In this document: in pieces, positions 7,893 to 15,260 of the stretch
Numbering within the stretch: position 1 is the first letter of the stretch
How the letters are laid out: every line of letters starts with the position of its first letter
From: an uncultured Corynebacterium sp.
Lineage (GTDB): Bacteria > Actinomycetota > Actinomycetes > Mycobacteriales > Mycobacteriaceae
Assembly: GCF_902489365.1 (NCBI RefSeq)
Contig: NZ_CABTZR010000017.1
Span: forward strand, 1 to 40,039
Reading direction: 5' to 3'
Length of the DNA stretch: 40,039 nucleotides
The notes under the pieces: model-generated
Databases searched by the model: none
What the model saw: only the letters and a program-made list of their open reading frames with translations
What the model was told of the DNA's origin: nothing
Translations under genes and position numbers: made by a program

Positions 7893-8186
7893 ACCTTCCG
7901 ACCTTGGTGCTGTCCCATCAACTAGTCAAACTAAAACGGAAACAAAAAGACTATTCTCCACATGTATTGCGGCCATATAGTGCCCTTATAGCATCTGTCG
8001 TGAGCTTCTTTACGCGACCGTTCTCCCACTACAGCCCTCGATTCTGTACGGCAACTGTGCAGCGTGCCAGCATGTTCTAAAGTATGACGCACCTACCGCG
8101 CATGCCGCAGCCACGCGGGGAGACATAACGATGCCATAACGATTGACCCAAAAGAGACGGGCATCACCAGAATTTACTGTTAAAGC
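7893..8186. promoter_or_regulatory. Upstream region of betP with putative extended -10 promoter and CATAACGAT repeats
   Basis: The 294 bases between rsmI and betP contain no gene. On the minus strand TGCTATAAG (TATAAG at 7990-7985) looks like an extended -10 element and would give a leader of about 85 bases. Further upstream CATAACGAT occurs twice, at 8124-8132 and 8135-8143, an 11-base-period repeat related to the GTAAC/TAACG motif of MtrA sites. C. glutamicum betP is known to depend on MtrAB for normal expression. The repeats are seen; their role is inferred. Confidence 0.4.
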
Positions 8187-9035
8187 TCAGCCGCGCGCGG
8201 CGAGGTAAGCGTCATAGAGTTCGCGGTTGGACCACTCAGTTCCCGCTGCCGCCTGCTTGCAAGCATCCTTGGCCCGCACGCCCCGCTCAACCTCTGCGCG
8301 GACCTGCTCCACGAGGGTCTCCAACGATACGGGTGCGGCATCACCGCCCTCGATAACTACGGTGATTTCACCCCGCGCATTCTCCTGCGCCCACTCAGCA
8401 AGCTCGCCCAAGGTGCCACGCTTAATTTCCTCGTAGGTCTTCGTCAGCTCGCGGCAGACCGCAGCGCGGCGCTCCGCGCCGAGGATTGCTGAGGCGTCGC
8501 CAAGCGTCTGCGCTAGGCGGTGCGGGGACTCGAAGAAAGCAATGGCGCGGCGCTCCCCCACGAGGGACTCCAGCCAGGCTTTACGCGGTCCAGGTTTGCG
8601 CGGCGGAAAAGCATCGAAGAGGAAGTGCCCCACCCCCAATCCGGAAAGTGCAAGCGCAGTAGGCACCGCCGAGGGCCCCGGGAAGCAGGTCACGGGTACA
8701 TCCGCTTCCACCGCAGCGGTGACAATGGAGTGCCCAGGATCGGAGACAAGCGGCATGCCGGCATCCGACACCACGAGAACCGTGCCTGTCCGGGCAGCGT
8801 TGACGAGCGCGCGCGAGCGTTCCTCTTCGTTGTGGTCGAAATTGGAGACCACCTTGCCACGGATCTCTACCCCCAGCGCCTGGGCCAGGTTACGAACGCG
8901 GCGGGTATCTTCCGCGGCGATCACATCCGCGTGGCCCAACGCCTGCATCAATCGGGCAGAAGCATCACCGGGATTTCCCAGCGGCGTGGCGGCCAGGATG
9001 ACTCCACGCGGCAGGGGTTCAAGCTGAAGACTCAT
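8187..9035 (-). CDS. rsmI: 16S rRNA (cytidine(1402)-2'-O)-methyltransferase RsmI
   Basis: A 282-residue SAM-dependent methyltransferase of the tetrapyrrole-methylase fold that modifies C1402 in the 16S rRNA decoding centre. Family motifs are all present: ILAATPLGNPGDAS near the start, AAEDTRR, SNFDHNEEER, VSDAGMPLVSDPG, the FPGPSA loop and FFESPHRL. The ATG at 9033-9035 was chosen because homologues start just before the LPRGVILAATPLG strand and a GGGGG precedes it. The open frame continues 36 codons upstream into the divergent pmt gene, which is not credible. It shares a 37-base divergent region with pmt, as in C. glutamicum. Confidence 0.95.
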   Translation of the reverse strand: MSLQLEPLPRGVILAATPLGNPGDASARLMQALGHADVIAAEDTRRVRNLAQALGVEIRGKVVSNFDHNEEERSRALVNAARTGTVLVVSDAGMPLVSDPGHSIVTAAVEADVPVTCFPGPSAVPTALALSGLGVGHFLFDAFPPRKPGPRKAWLESLVGERRAIAFFESPHRLAQTLGDASAILGAERRAAVCRELTKTYEEIKRGTLGELAEWAQENARGEITVVIEGGDAAPVSLETLVEQVRAEVERGVRAKDACKQAAAGTEWSNRELYDAYLAARG

Positions 9036-9059
9036 ACCCCCAGCATGGCACACACACGC

Positions 9060-9065
9060 TAGACT
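9060..9065 (+). promoter_or_regulatory. Putative -10 element of leaderless pmt
   Basis: TAGACT ends seven bases before the GTG start of pmt and no ribosome binding site is visible. This spacing suggests a leaderless transcript beginning at the GTG. Inferred from position only. Confidence 0.4.
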
Positions 9066-9072
9066 CTTCCGC

Positions 9073-10686
9073 GTGAGTATCGCAATCCCTACTGATCGAT
9101 CTGGCCGCACCAGCCGCGCACGCATTCCCGACGCACGCGGCATCCATACCCGGCCAGCTCCCCCTGCTCCCCGGCACTACACCTGGACCAAGGCCGACAC
9201 GATCAGCACCGCCATCATCGCGGTACTGGCTTTCATCACGCGTTTCGCAGGTCTCACCGCACCGGTCTCCGAGGGAACTCCCGTCTTCGATGAGAAGCAT
9301 TACGTGCCGCAGGCATGGGACATGGTCACCAGCTGGCACAACCTCTTCCTCGGCGGCATCGAGTCCAACCCGGGCTACGGCCTAGTTGTACACCCACCGC
9401 TGGCCAAGCAGATTGTCGCGATATCGGAGGCCATCTTCGGCTACACTCCACTGGGTTGGCGGGCCATGGCCGCGCTCTTTGGCGTGGGCACCGTGCTACT
9501 CACCATGGCGCTGGCACGCCGCTTGTCCGGTTCCTGGCAAGTGGGCTTCCTCGCCGGCCTGCTCGCCGTGTGCGACGGCGTCCTGCTCGTGGCCTCCAAG
9601 TTCGGAATGCTTGACATCTTTCAAGTCTTCTTCATTGTCGCCGCTGCTTGGGCTCTAGCGCGGGATCACCAGCAGATGCGTGAGCGCCTCCACGCCGCCT
9701 TCCTGTCAGGCACGATGGGGGACTCCGACTTCGGCCCCCGATTTGGTTTCCGGTGGTGGCGTTTTACCGCCGGCGTTCTCCTGGGGCTGACGCTGGCCGT
9801 GAAGTGGTCAGGTCTGTACTACATCATGTTCTTCGGCCTCATGAGCGTTTTCTCTGATCTCGCTCTGCGCCGCCTGTATGGCGTACGCCGCTACATCGTG
9901 GGCACGCTGGTACGCGATACCCCAGCAGCCCTGGCCTCACTCGTTGCGGTCCCCGTAGCTCTGTATGCGTGGTCCTGGCGCGCTTGGTTCGCCGATGAGA
10001 CCGCCGTCTACCGCCACGCCAAGGTTGACGGCTCGATCGAGGATGGCTCTTGGCTGCTCCACCTCCCCGAGCCTCTTGCCGGTTGGTTCTACTACCACTC
10101 CTCTGTGCTGGAGTTCCACGCCTCCTTGACCTCCTCGGGTGGCCACAGCCACCCCTGGGACTCCAAGCCGTGGGCTTGGCTGGTGGCCGCACGCCCCATC
10201 CTCTACTACTCCTCCACGGACATCTCTTGCGGGGACGGCGGATCCTGCCGCAGGATGCTGTACCTCTTTGGTACCCCGGTCATTTGGTGGCTGGTTATCC
10301 CAGCGGTGCTGTGGGGATTGTGGTCCTTGCTCGTGCGGCGCAACCGCGCCTTCCTCATCCCGCTTGTGGGTACCGCGGCGGGTTTCCTGCCCTGGCTCAT
10401 GGTCTTCGACCGACAGATGTACTTCTTCTACGCCACGGCGTTCATCCCGTTCGTCATCGTTCTGATATCTCTGGCCTTGGGGCAAATGATTGGACGTGGA
10501 CGCGTTCTGCAGTGGCGCTGGCTCGCGGAGCTTTTTGGGGCCGCGATGCCGCTGGGCACCCTCCTTACCGTGTGCTACGCCGCGCTCGTCGTGGCAATGT
10601 TTGCCTACTTCTCCCCGATTCTCTACGGCTACCTCATCCCGGATTCTTGGTATCACTCCATGATGTGGCTACCGTCCTGGACCTAA
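9073..10686 (+). CDS. pmt: Dolichyl-phosphate-mannose--protein mannosyltransferase
   Basis: A 537-residue polytopic membrane glycosyltransferase of the GT39 PMT family. It transfers mannose from polyprenyl-phosphomannose to Ser/Thr of proteins exported through Sec. The acidic catalytic pair lies in the first external loop (VFDEKHYVPQAWDM), followed by a VVHPPLAKQ segment and about ten or eleven hydrophobic segments. A basic cytoplasmic N-terminus of about 45 residues precedes the first span. The GTG start is followed directly by MSIAIPTDRS-like sequence, and no better downstream start is seen. It lies divergent to rsmI and convergent to an anti-sigma-like gene. Pmt glycosylates envelope proteins such as Rpf factors in corynebacteria. 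Confidence 0.94.
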   Translation: MSIAIPTDRSGRTSRARIPDARGIHTRPAPPAPRHYTWTKADTISTAIIAVLAFITRFAGLTAPVSEGTPVFDEKHYVPQAWDMVTSWHNLFLGGIESNPGYGLVVHPPLAKQIVAISEAIFGYTPLGWRAMAALFGVGTVLLTMALARRLSGSWQVGFLAGLLAVCDGVLLVASKFGMLDIFQVFFIVAAAWALARDHQQMRERLHAAFLSGTMGDSDFGPRFGFRWWRFTAGVLLGLTLAVKWSGLYYIMFFGLMSVFSDLALRRLYGVRRYIVGTLVRDTPAALASLVAVPVALYAWSWRAWFADETAVYRHAKVDGSIEDGSWLLHLPEPLAGWFYYHSSVLEFHASLTSSGGHSHPWDSKPWAWLVAARPILYYSSTDISCGDGGSCRRMLYLFGTPVIWWLVIPAVLWGLWSLLVRRNRAFLIPLVGTAAGFLPWLMVFDRQMYFFYATAFIPFVIVLISLALGQMIGRGRVLQWRWLAELFGAAMPLGTLLTVCYAALVVAMFAYFSPILYGYLIPDSWYHSMMWLPSWT

Positions 10687-10733
10687 ACCCCTGGGGCTCT
10701 TAGGCTCAGTCTCTTAGACGTGGCTTTCGAGGC

Positions 10734-11423
10734 TTAGCGCGGGTTAGCGGACAACGTCCTGTACACGTCCCGTAGCAAGAAGCCCCGGTCGGCCGCCCAC
10801 GCCCACCCCAGGCTGGCCGTTGCGAGACCGGTGCCGATGAGGATATAAACCTGCTCCGCGACAACGCTGCCCAAGGCAAAGTCGCGCATGGTAAAGCCGC
10901 ACAAGAACGCGAATATAGTGCAGACCACCGGCAGCAATCCAGGAGCTGAGGCTGGGCGCCAGGCGGCAAAGGCTAAACCGCTCGCCAAGCCGAAGCGCAG
11001 CGCCGCAGCCTCCATCAAAAGGTGTGCGCGCTCCGGGTCGGCCCCTTCCGCGAGGGTTCCTTCACTGCCCAGGGTGGTCAAGCCGGACGCACTGACGACG
11101 ACCACGATCGCCCAGATCAGAAACGCCACGGCCAACAATCCGAGAGCTACCCGTGCCAACGTGAGCGATGCCTGCCGTGCGCTGGAGGCCCGCTGCCACT
11201 CCGGCTCCACGCCAGCTAGGATGACCTCCGACAAGTCCTGCGGCGGCAGGCCCTCAGGTTCCACGAGGCTCAGTGAGCGAGACAAGGCCGCCGCCTTCTC
11301 CCGGAAGGCGGCGCACTCCGGGCAGCCGGAGACATGCGCATCAATGACATCGGGCGCCAGCTGCGGGGCTTCCCCATCGAGCTGCGCGGAGATCGCCGCT
11401 TGCACCTGCTCATGCGTCAGCAC
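10734..11423 (-). CDS. Zinc-finger (zf-HC2-like) membrane protein, possible anti-sigma factor
   Basis: A 229-residue protein. The N-terminus has an anti-sigma-type zinc motif with His30, Cys34 and Cys37 (HVSGCPEC), followed by a short linker with a DLSEVIL helix. Five or so hydrophobic segments then make up the rest. Zinc-dependent anti-sigma domains of this kind hold an ECF sigma factor at the membrane, but no sigma-factor gene lies in the window, so the partner is unknown. A role as a general membrane protein with a zinc knuckle remains possible. The start overlaps the end of the doxX-like gene by 14 bases, so the two are translationally coupled. Confidence 0.7.
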   Translation of the reverse strand: MLTHEQVQAAISAQLDGEAPQLAPDVIDAHVSGCPECAAFREKAAALSRSLSLVEPEGLPPQDLSEVILAGVEPEWQRASSARQASLTLARVALGLLAVAFLIWAIVVVVSASGLTTLGSEGTLAEGADPERAHLLMEAAALRFGLASGLAFAAWRPASAPGLLPVVCTIFAFLCGFTMRDFALGSVVAEQVYILIGTGLATASLGWAWAADRGFLLRDVYRTLSANPR

Positions 11424-11823
11424 GGCTCAACACCCCATCCACACTCGCCCGGCCGGAGCCGAAGACAACGATCATGAGCAGCGACACGATGAGAACCAGC
11501 GGATACTCGATGCCACCATCGGTAGTGAAGAGGCCATTGCCCATATGCACGAAGTACAATGCGCAGGCCATAAGCAGCGCCAATGCCCCTGCCACAAAGG
11601 TGGTGAGCAGGCCGACCACGAGGGCCGCCCCGCCCAGCATTTCTGCGAAGGCAGCCAAGTACGCCGAGGTTTGCGGCTGCGGGACACCCCATGCGGAGAA
11701 TTGACCGGTTACCTCGTCCATACCGCTAAAAAACATCTTGTCCACACCGTGCGCGACGAAGATAACTCCCAGCACCGCGCGGAAGATGAGCAGCGCGGCA
11801 TCGCGTACGGCGGGTCTATTCAT
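11410..11823 (-). CDS. DoxX family membrane protein
   Basis: A 137-residue protein with four predicted membrane segments and the DoxX hallmark RAVLGVIFVAHGVDKM at residues 15-30, then PQTSAYLAAFAEMLGGAALVVG. DoxX-like proteins are linked in mycobacteria to redox stress (the membrane-associated oxidoreductase complex) but have no single proven reaction. It is the first gene of a two-gene operon with the anti-sigma-like protein, and the overlap suggests joint function in membrane or redox stress signalling. Divergent to ogt with 54 bases between the starts. Confidence 0.85.
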   Translation of the reverse strand: MNRPAVRDAALLIFRAVLGVIFVAHGVDKMFFSGMDEVTGQFSAWGVPQPQTSAYLAAFAEMLGGAALVVGLLTTFVAGALALLMACALYFVHMGNGLFTTDGGIEYPLVLIVSLLMIVVFGSGRASVDGVLSRADA

Positions 11824-11877
11824 GGTTCATAGACTACCCTGGATGGCCACCTCCCTCCGAAAGGACTCCCCTCTACC

Positions 11878-12420
11878 ATGCACACGTGGACCTCGCTGGA
11901 CACTCCGCTCGGCCGTCTTCTCCTTGTCGCCTCTAAGCGGGGTTTGTCACGGGTGTATTTCCCCGGTGAGTCCACGGATCTCAACGGTCTGCAGCGCCTC
12001 CCCGATGGCCCTACCAGCGCCCGACATCACAGTGTTGCGGGTGCTGGTGTTGCGGGGGCCGATGTCCTCGTCGCCGCTGCCCAGCAGATCACCGAATACT
12101 TTGCGGGCACGCGCAGAGACTTTGAGCTGCTTCTCGACGTCCCCGCGTCCCCGCACACTTTCCGCGAGCGCGCGCAACGTGCGCTGCGTGATATCCCGTT
12201 CGGCGAGCACTGGACCTATTCGCGCCTCGCTGCCGCCGCCGGTAGTGCGCAGGCCGCCCGCGCTGCTGGAAGCGCCTGTGCAACGAACCCGCTTCCCATC
12301 GTGGTGCCGTGCCACCGCGTCGTTCCGGCAAGCGGCGGCTTCGGCTCCTATCGTGGGGGCACGGCCGCGAAGCAGATGCTGTTGGAGCACGAGGCCACAC
12401 TCTGCGGCACGAGGCCGTGA
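11878..12420 (+). CDS. ogt: Methylated-DNA--protein-cysteine methyltransferase
   Basis: A 180-residue suicide repair protein that removes alkyl groups from O6-alkylguanine. The acceptor Cys145 lies in the canonical PCHRV motif, followed by GGFGSYRGG, and the active domain begins near TFRERAQRALRDIPFGEHWTY. The N-terminal RNase H-like domain is short and Ala/Gly-rich in places. GAAAGGA precedes the ATG at good spacing. The next gene on the strand is tag, 44 bases away, so two enzymes of alkylation repair are neighbours and may respond together. No Ada-type regulatory domain is fused. Confidence 0.94.
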   Translation: MHTWTSLDTPLGRLLLVASKRGLSRVYFPGESTDLNGLQRLPDGPTSARHHSVAGAGVAGADVLVAAAQQITEYFAGTRRDFELLLDVPASPHTFRERAQRALRDIPFGEHWTYSRLAAAAGSAQAARAAGSACATNPLPIVVPCHRVVPASGGFGSYRGGTAAKQMLLEHEATLCGTRP

Positions 12421-12464
12421 GAGCCGTGGGGAACCGATGAGCGGATTCTGCAGTCTAAAAAGGT

Positions 12465-13082
12465 ATGACTAGTACACAGATGGCAAACGATACGAGACTT
12501 GTTTATGACTCCGCGGGGCTTGGCCGCCCCGCCTGGGCAATGACCTCCCCGCTTCTCCTGGAGTATTACGACACCGAATGGGGCATGCCCGTCCATGAGG
12601 AATCCGCCCTGCTGGAACGCCTCTGCCTGGAAGGTTTCCAGGCCGGGTTGAGCTGGGAACTAGTGCTGCGCAAGCGCGAAGCCTTCCGCGCTGCCTTTGT
12701 GGGTTTTGATGCAGACCTTCTGGCCAGCTTCGGGGAGGAGGAAGTCGAGCGCCTCATGAACAATGCGGGGATCATCCGCAACCGTCTGAAAATCAACGCG
12801 GTGCTTAACAACGCGAAGGCCACGGTAGCCTTGCGGGACACAGGCGGGCTCGATGAATTCATCTGGAGCTTCCTGCCCGCTGACACGATTGCGCCGGAAA
12901 GCGAAGAGGATATTCCAAAATACACGCAAGAAGCCTTGGACATGTCCAAGGCTTTGAAGAAGGCCGGCTTCAAGTTCGTCGGCCCGGTGACGTGTTTCTC
13001 CCTGATGACGGCCATCGGTATGGTTGATGCCCACCTAGTAGGCTCCCATCGCCGCGGCACGTCCGGCATCTGGCCGGCCTAG
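12465..13082 (+). CDS. tag: DNA-3-methyladenine glycosylase I, lacking the zinc-binding residues
   Basis: A 205-residue helix-hairpin-helix-superfamily glycosylase that excises 3-methyladenine. Family blocks are well kept: DTEWGMPVHEE, LCLEGFQAGLSWELVLRKRE, AGIIRNRLKINAVLNNA, SKALKKAGFKFVGPVTCFSLMTAIGMVDAH. Compared with the E. coli enzyme, the zinc snap is mostly gone. The position of Cys4 is Pro (RPAW), His17 is Tyr (EYYD), and the last Cys is replaced in VGSHRR, leaving only the equivalent of His175. The N-terminus is extended by about 20 residues. The ATG at 12465 follows AAAAAGGT; an ATG five codons later is an alternative. Its tail forms a CCGGCC/GGCCGG dyad with the stop region before convergent glpR. 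Confidence 0.9.
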   Translation: MTSTQMANDTRLVYDSAGLGRPAWAMTSPLLLEYYDTEWGMPVHEESALLERLCLEGFQAGLSWELVLRKREAFRAAFVGFDADLLASFGEEEVERLMNNAGIIRNRLKINAVLNNAKATVALRDTGGLDEFIWSFLPADTIAPESEEDIPKYTQEALDMSKALKKAGFKFVGPVTCFSLMTAIGMVDAHLVGSHRRGTSGIWPA

Positions 13083-13094
13083 GGGCCGGGTGAA

Positions 13095-14345
13095 TTAACC
13101 AACTCGGCGAGCCGCTAGGTCATCGCGGCGCTGGCGTGGAGAAGGATGGGGACCGTCGAAGCCACCGTCGCTATCGCCCTCCGAGTAGACGGGCAGGTAG
13201 TCAAAGTCCGGGCTTTCATCATCGATTTCCAGGATGAGCGCGCCCGGGCGGCGCAGGTTGGGTGGCAGCGACTCGGCGGGGTTCTCCGCATTACGCACAC
13301 CCAAACGGGCGCGGCGCAGGTGGTAGACGCGGCGGCGCAGCAGCTCCCGCTCGCGGCGCACCTGGGCGCGCAGGGCCACCAGGTAAACCATGGTCATAAC
13401 GCCGGCAATACCCGCCAGCCACCACGTCCAGCTCCCCACAACAATACCGAGGCAAACCGTAGCTACCACCGCTACCGCCAAGCCGATGAGCGTGCGCTGG
13501 CGGCGCTGATAACGCGTGGCGGAGGCTTCCTTTTCCTTCACCGGATCCCAACCGCCGCGGCCTAGGCGGCGCTGGGCGAAGGCCAGTTCCTCGGCGGACA
13601 ACTCGGTATCGCTTCCGCCCATTTCCTCGTCCTCAGTCTCAGCAGCAACCAGGTCCCCGCCCTGCGGGACGGCGTCCGAGCCTTCCTCTGCGCCTTCGAC
13701 ATCAGTGCTCTTCGCTTCAACCGCGGCTTCGTCGGCGCTGTTCACATCCGCCGCTGCCGGTGCTTCCTTCACCGCGTCGATGGCACCCGGATACATCAGA
13801 TCAACCGGTGAGGTGTAAGTCTCGTCGAAGTCATAGGCATCCTCGGCCACGCCGGCGTTGGCAGGAGCCGTGAATACCTCCGCGGCATCCGCCTCAACGT
13901 TCTCAGCCTCCTGCTCCGCCCCGTGATCATCCTCGGCAGCGTCGTCGGAATCGTCCTCGAGCTCAAAGTCCGCCTCGGCGTCCTCAGCTTCTACGACTTC
14001 GCCATCAATCGTGTCCGCCACTACGGACTCAGCAGCGCTCTTTCCTTCGGCATCGCCCTGGAGCGACTCCGCGGTATCAGCAACCCCCTCGGCCTCAACC
14101 AGCTCATACTCGGCTTCCTCATCGCTGGCCTCCGCTGCTGCCGGGGCGTGCGGGCGGATATCATCCTTGCCCAGGCGCGGTTTACGGCGGCCCGGCACGG
14201 AGCCGGAATCTCCTTCGAAGAGCACGCGGGTCTCTTCAAAGGCCTCACCTGTGTGGCTCATCGGACGCTGCGAGCGCAAAAGCAACGGAGCAAGGATGAA
14301 GAGCCACAGCACGATTACGAGAATGATCGGCACGGCAGTCATCAT
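13095..14345 (-). CDS. glpR: Gephyrin-like molybdotransferase receptor GlpR
   Basis: About 416 residues. A hydrophobic segment at the very N-terminus (AVPIILVIVLWLFILAPLLL) is followed by RSQRPMSHTGEAFEETRVLFEG. A strongly acidic low-complexity linker of about 200 residues comes next, then a basic stretch with two further membrane segments (IGLAVAVVATVCLGIVV, WWLAGIAGVMTMVYLV) and an Arg-rich tail. This layout and the location in the galU-glp-rimJ cluster identify the corynebacterial membrane receptor of Glp, which couples FtsZ-associated Glp to the cell-division and polar elongation machinery. The longest frame starts with a GTG at 14360. The ATG at 14345, or the adjacent one at 14342, fits the homologues better. 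A 164-base gap from rimJ leaves room for its own promoter. Confidence 0.82.
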   Translation of the reverse strand: MMTAVPIILVIVLWLFILAPLLLRSQRPMSHTGEAFEETRVLFEGDSGSVPGRRKPRLGKDDIRPHAPAAAEASDEEAEYELVEAEGVADTAESLQGDAEGKSAAESVVADTIDGEVVEAEDAEADFELEDDSDDAAEDDHGAEQEAENVEADAAEVFTAPANAGVAEDAYDFDETYTSPVDLMYPGAIDAVKEAPAAADVNSADEAAVEAKSTDVEGAEEGSDAVPQGGDLVAAETEDEEMGGSDTELSAEELAFAQRRLGRGGWDPVKEKEASATRYQRRQRTLIGLAVAVVATVCLGIVVGSWTWWLAGIAGVMTMVYLVALRAQVRRERELLRRRVYHLRRARLGVRNAENPAESLPPNLRRPGALILEIDDESPDFDYLPVYSEGDSDGGFDGPHPSPRQRRDDLAARRVG

Positions 14346-14511
14346 GTGGCTGAGTCCCACTTTCAGGGGTCGACGAAAAAGGGAATATAACTAGGCCCCC
14401 ACTCTAGCTGCCCAACCCCGCCCCGTGGGCACCAACGAACCCATAAATTACAAGGTTGTTACTCAAGTGAAAGCAGAGGTCGTTGACCTAAACAATCTCC
14501 GGTTTAACACT

Positions 14512-14531
14512 GGCTTAGCACTTGCTAAGCC
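14512..14531. repeat. Inverted repeat at the end of rimJ
   Basis: GGCTTAGCA (14512-14520) and TGCTAAGCC (14523-14531) form a nine-base perfect dyad with two bases between. It overlaps the rimJ stop codon. It could be a weak terminator between rimJ and glpR or a protein-binding site. No T-run follows on the minus strand. Confidence 0.45.
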
Positions 14532-15241
14532 CCCGCGATTCGTCCCGCCGCACGGAGGCGCTCCACCGCCCCAGAGGCAAAATCCTCGCGATTAAGAGCC
14601 AAGAAGTGATGGTCCCGCCACGCGCCGTCGATATGCAGGTTGCGGCGCAGGAAGCCTTCATCCCGAAACCCGTTGCTGTGTAGCACCTTGCCTGAAGCAG
14701 GGTTCTCTGGCAGATAGGTGGCCGTCACGCGATGCAGCCCCACACGATAAAAGGCATGGTCTACGCCGAGAGCACAGGCAGCAGTAGCCACGCCCGCGCC
14801 GTGCACCGCGGAATGCACCCAATAGCCAATCCAGCATTCACTGACCCCTCCGTGCTGGATATTGCCTAAGGTCAATTGCCCACGGAATTGGCCATCAACG
14901 TCAATGACCAGCGGCACCACCGTCCCAGCTCGGGCCGAGTCACGCAGAAACATCAGGTGATTCCACCAAGCCGACTGCGAGTGCGCCGCATCCCACGCCG
15001 TCGGCAGCGTCGGCTCCACCGGTTTGAGGAAATCCCTATCCTCGACGCGCTGCCGTCGCCACGCCGCACCGTCCCTCCGCAACAGCGGGCGCAAACGTAG
15101 CGTCGCCCCGCGCGGGAAAACACGAGACTCCCGCAGCCGTACCGCGGGTGTAGCTTCTGGCCAGCCCGGATGATCAGGGTTGACCCCACCGGTAGCGGGG
15201 TTGGAAAAGCGCCCCGCGGCGGTACCAAAAGGATCAAGCAT
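14525..15241 (-). CDS. rimJ: RimJ-type GNAT N-acetyltransferase
   Basis: A 238-residue GNAT protein with an N-terminal extension of about 45 residues rich in Gly/Pro. The RimJ/RimL core is clear: LRPLLRRDGAAWRRQRVEDRDFLKPVEPTLP, the GYWVHSAVHGAGVATAAC acetyl-CoA loop, and ENPASGKVLHSNGFRDEGFLRRNLHIDG. Family members acetylate the N-terminal amine of ribosomal proteins, but the substrate of actinobacterial members is not established. It lies 19 bases after glp and belongs to the galU-glp-rimJ run, an arrangement also found in mycobacteria. Confidence 0.88.
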   Translation of the reverse strand: MLDPFGTAAGRFSNPATGGVNPDHPGWPEATPAVRLRESRVFPRGATLRLRPLLRRDGAAWRRQRVEDRDFLKPVEPTLPTAWDAAHSQSAWWNHLMFLRDSARAGTVVPLVIDVDGQFRGQLTLGNIQHGGVSECWIGYWVHSAVHGAGVATAACALGVDHAFYRVGLHRVTATYLPENPASGKVLHSNGFRDEGFLRRNLHIDGAWRDHHFLALNREDFASGAVERLRAAGRIAGA

Positions 15242-15260
15242 GACGTGTGCGTGCCGGCGG

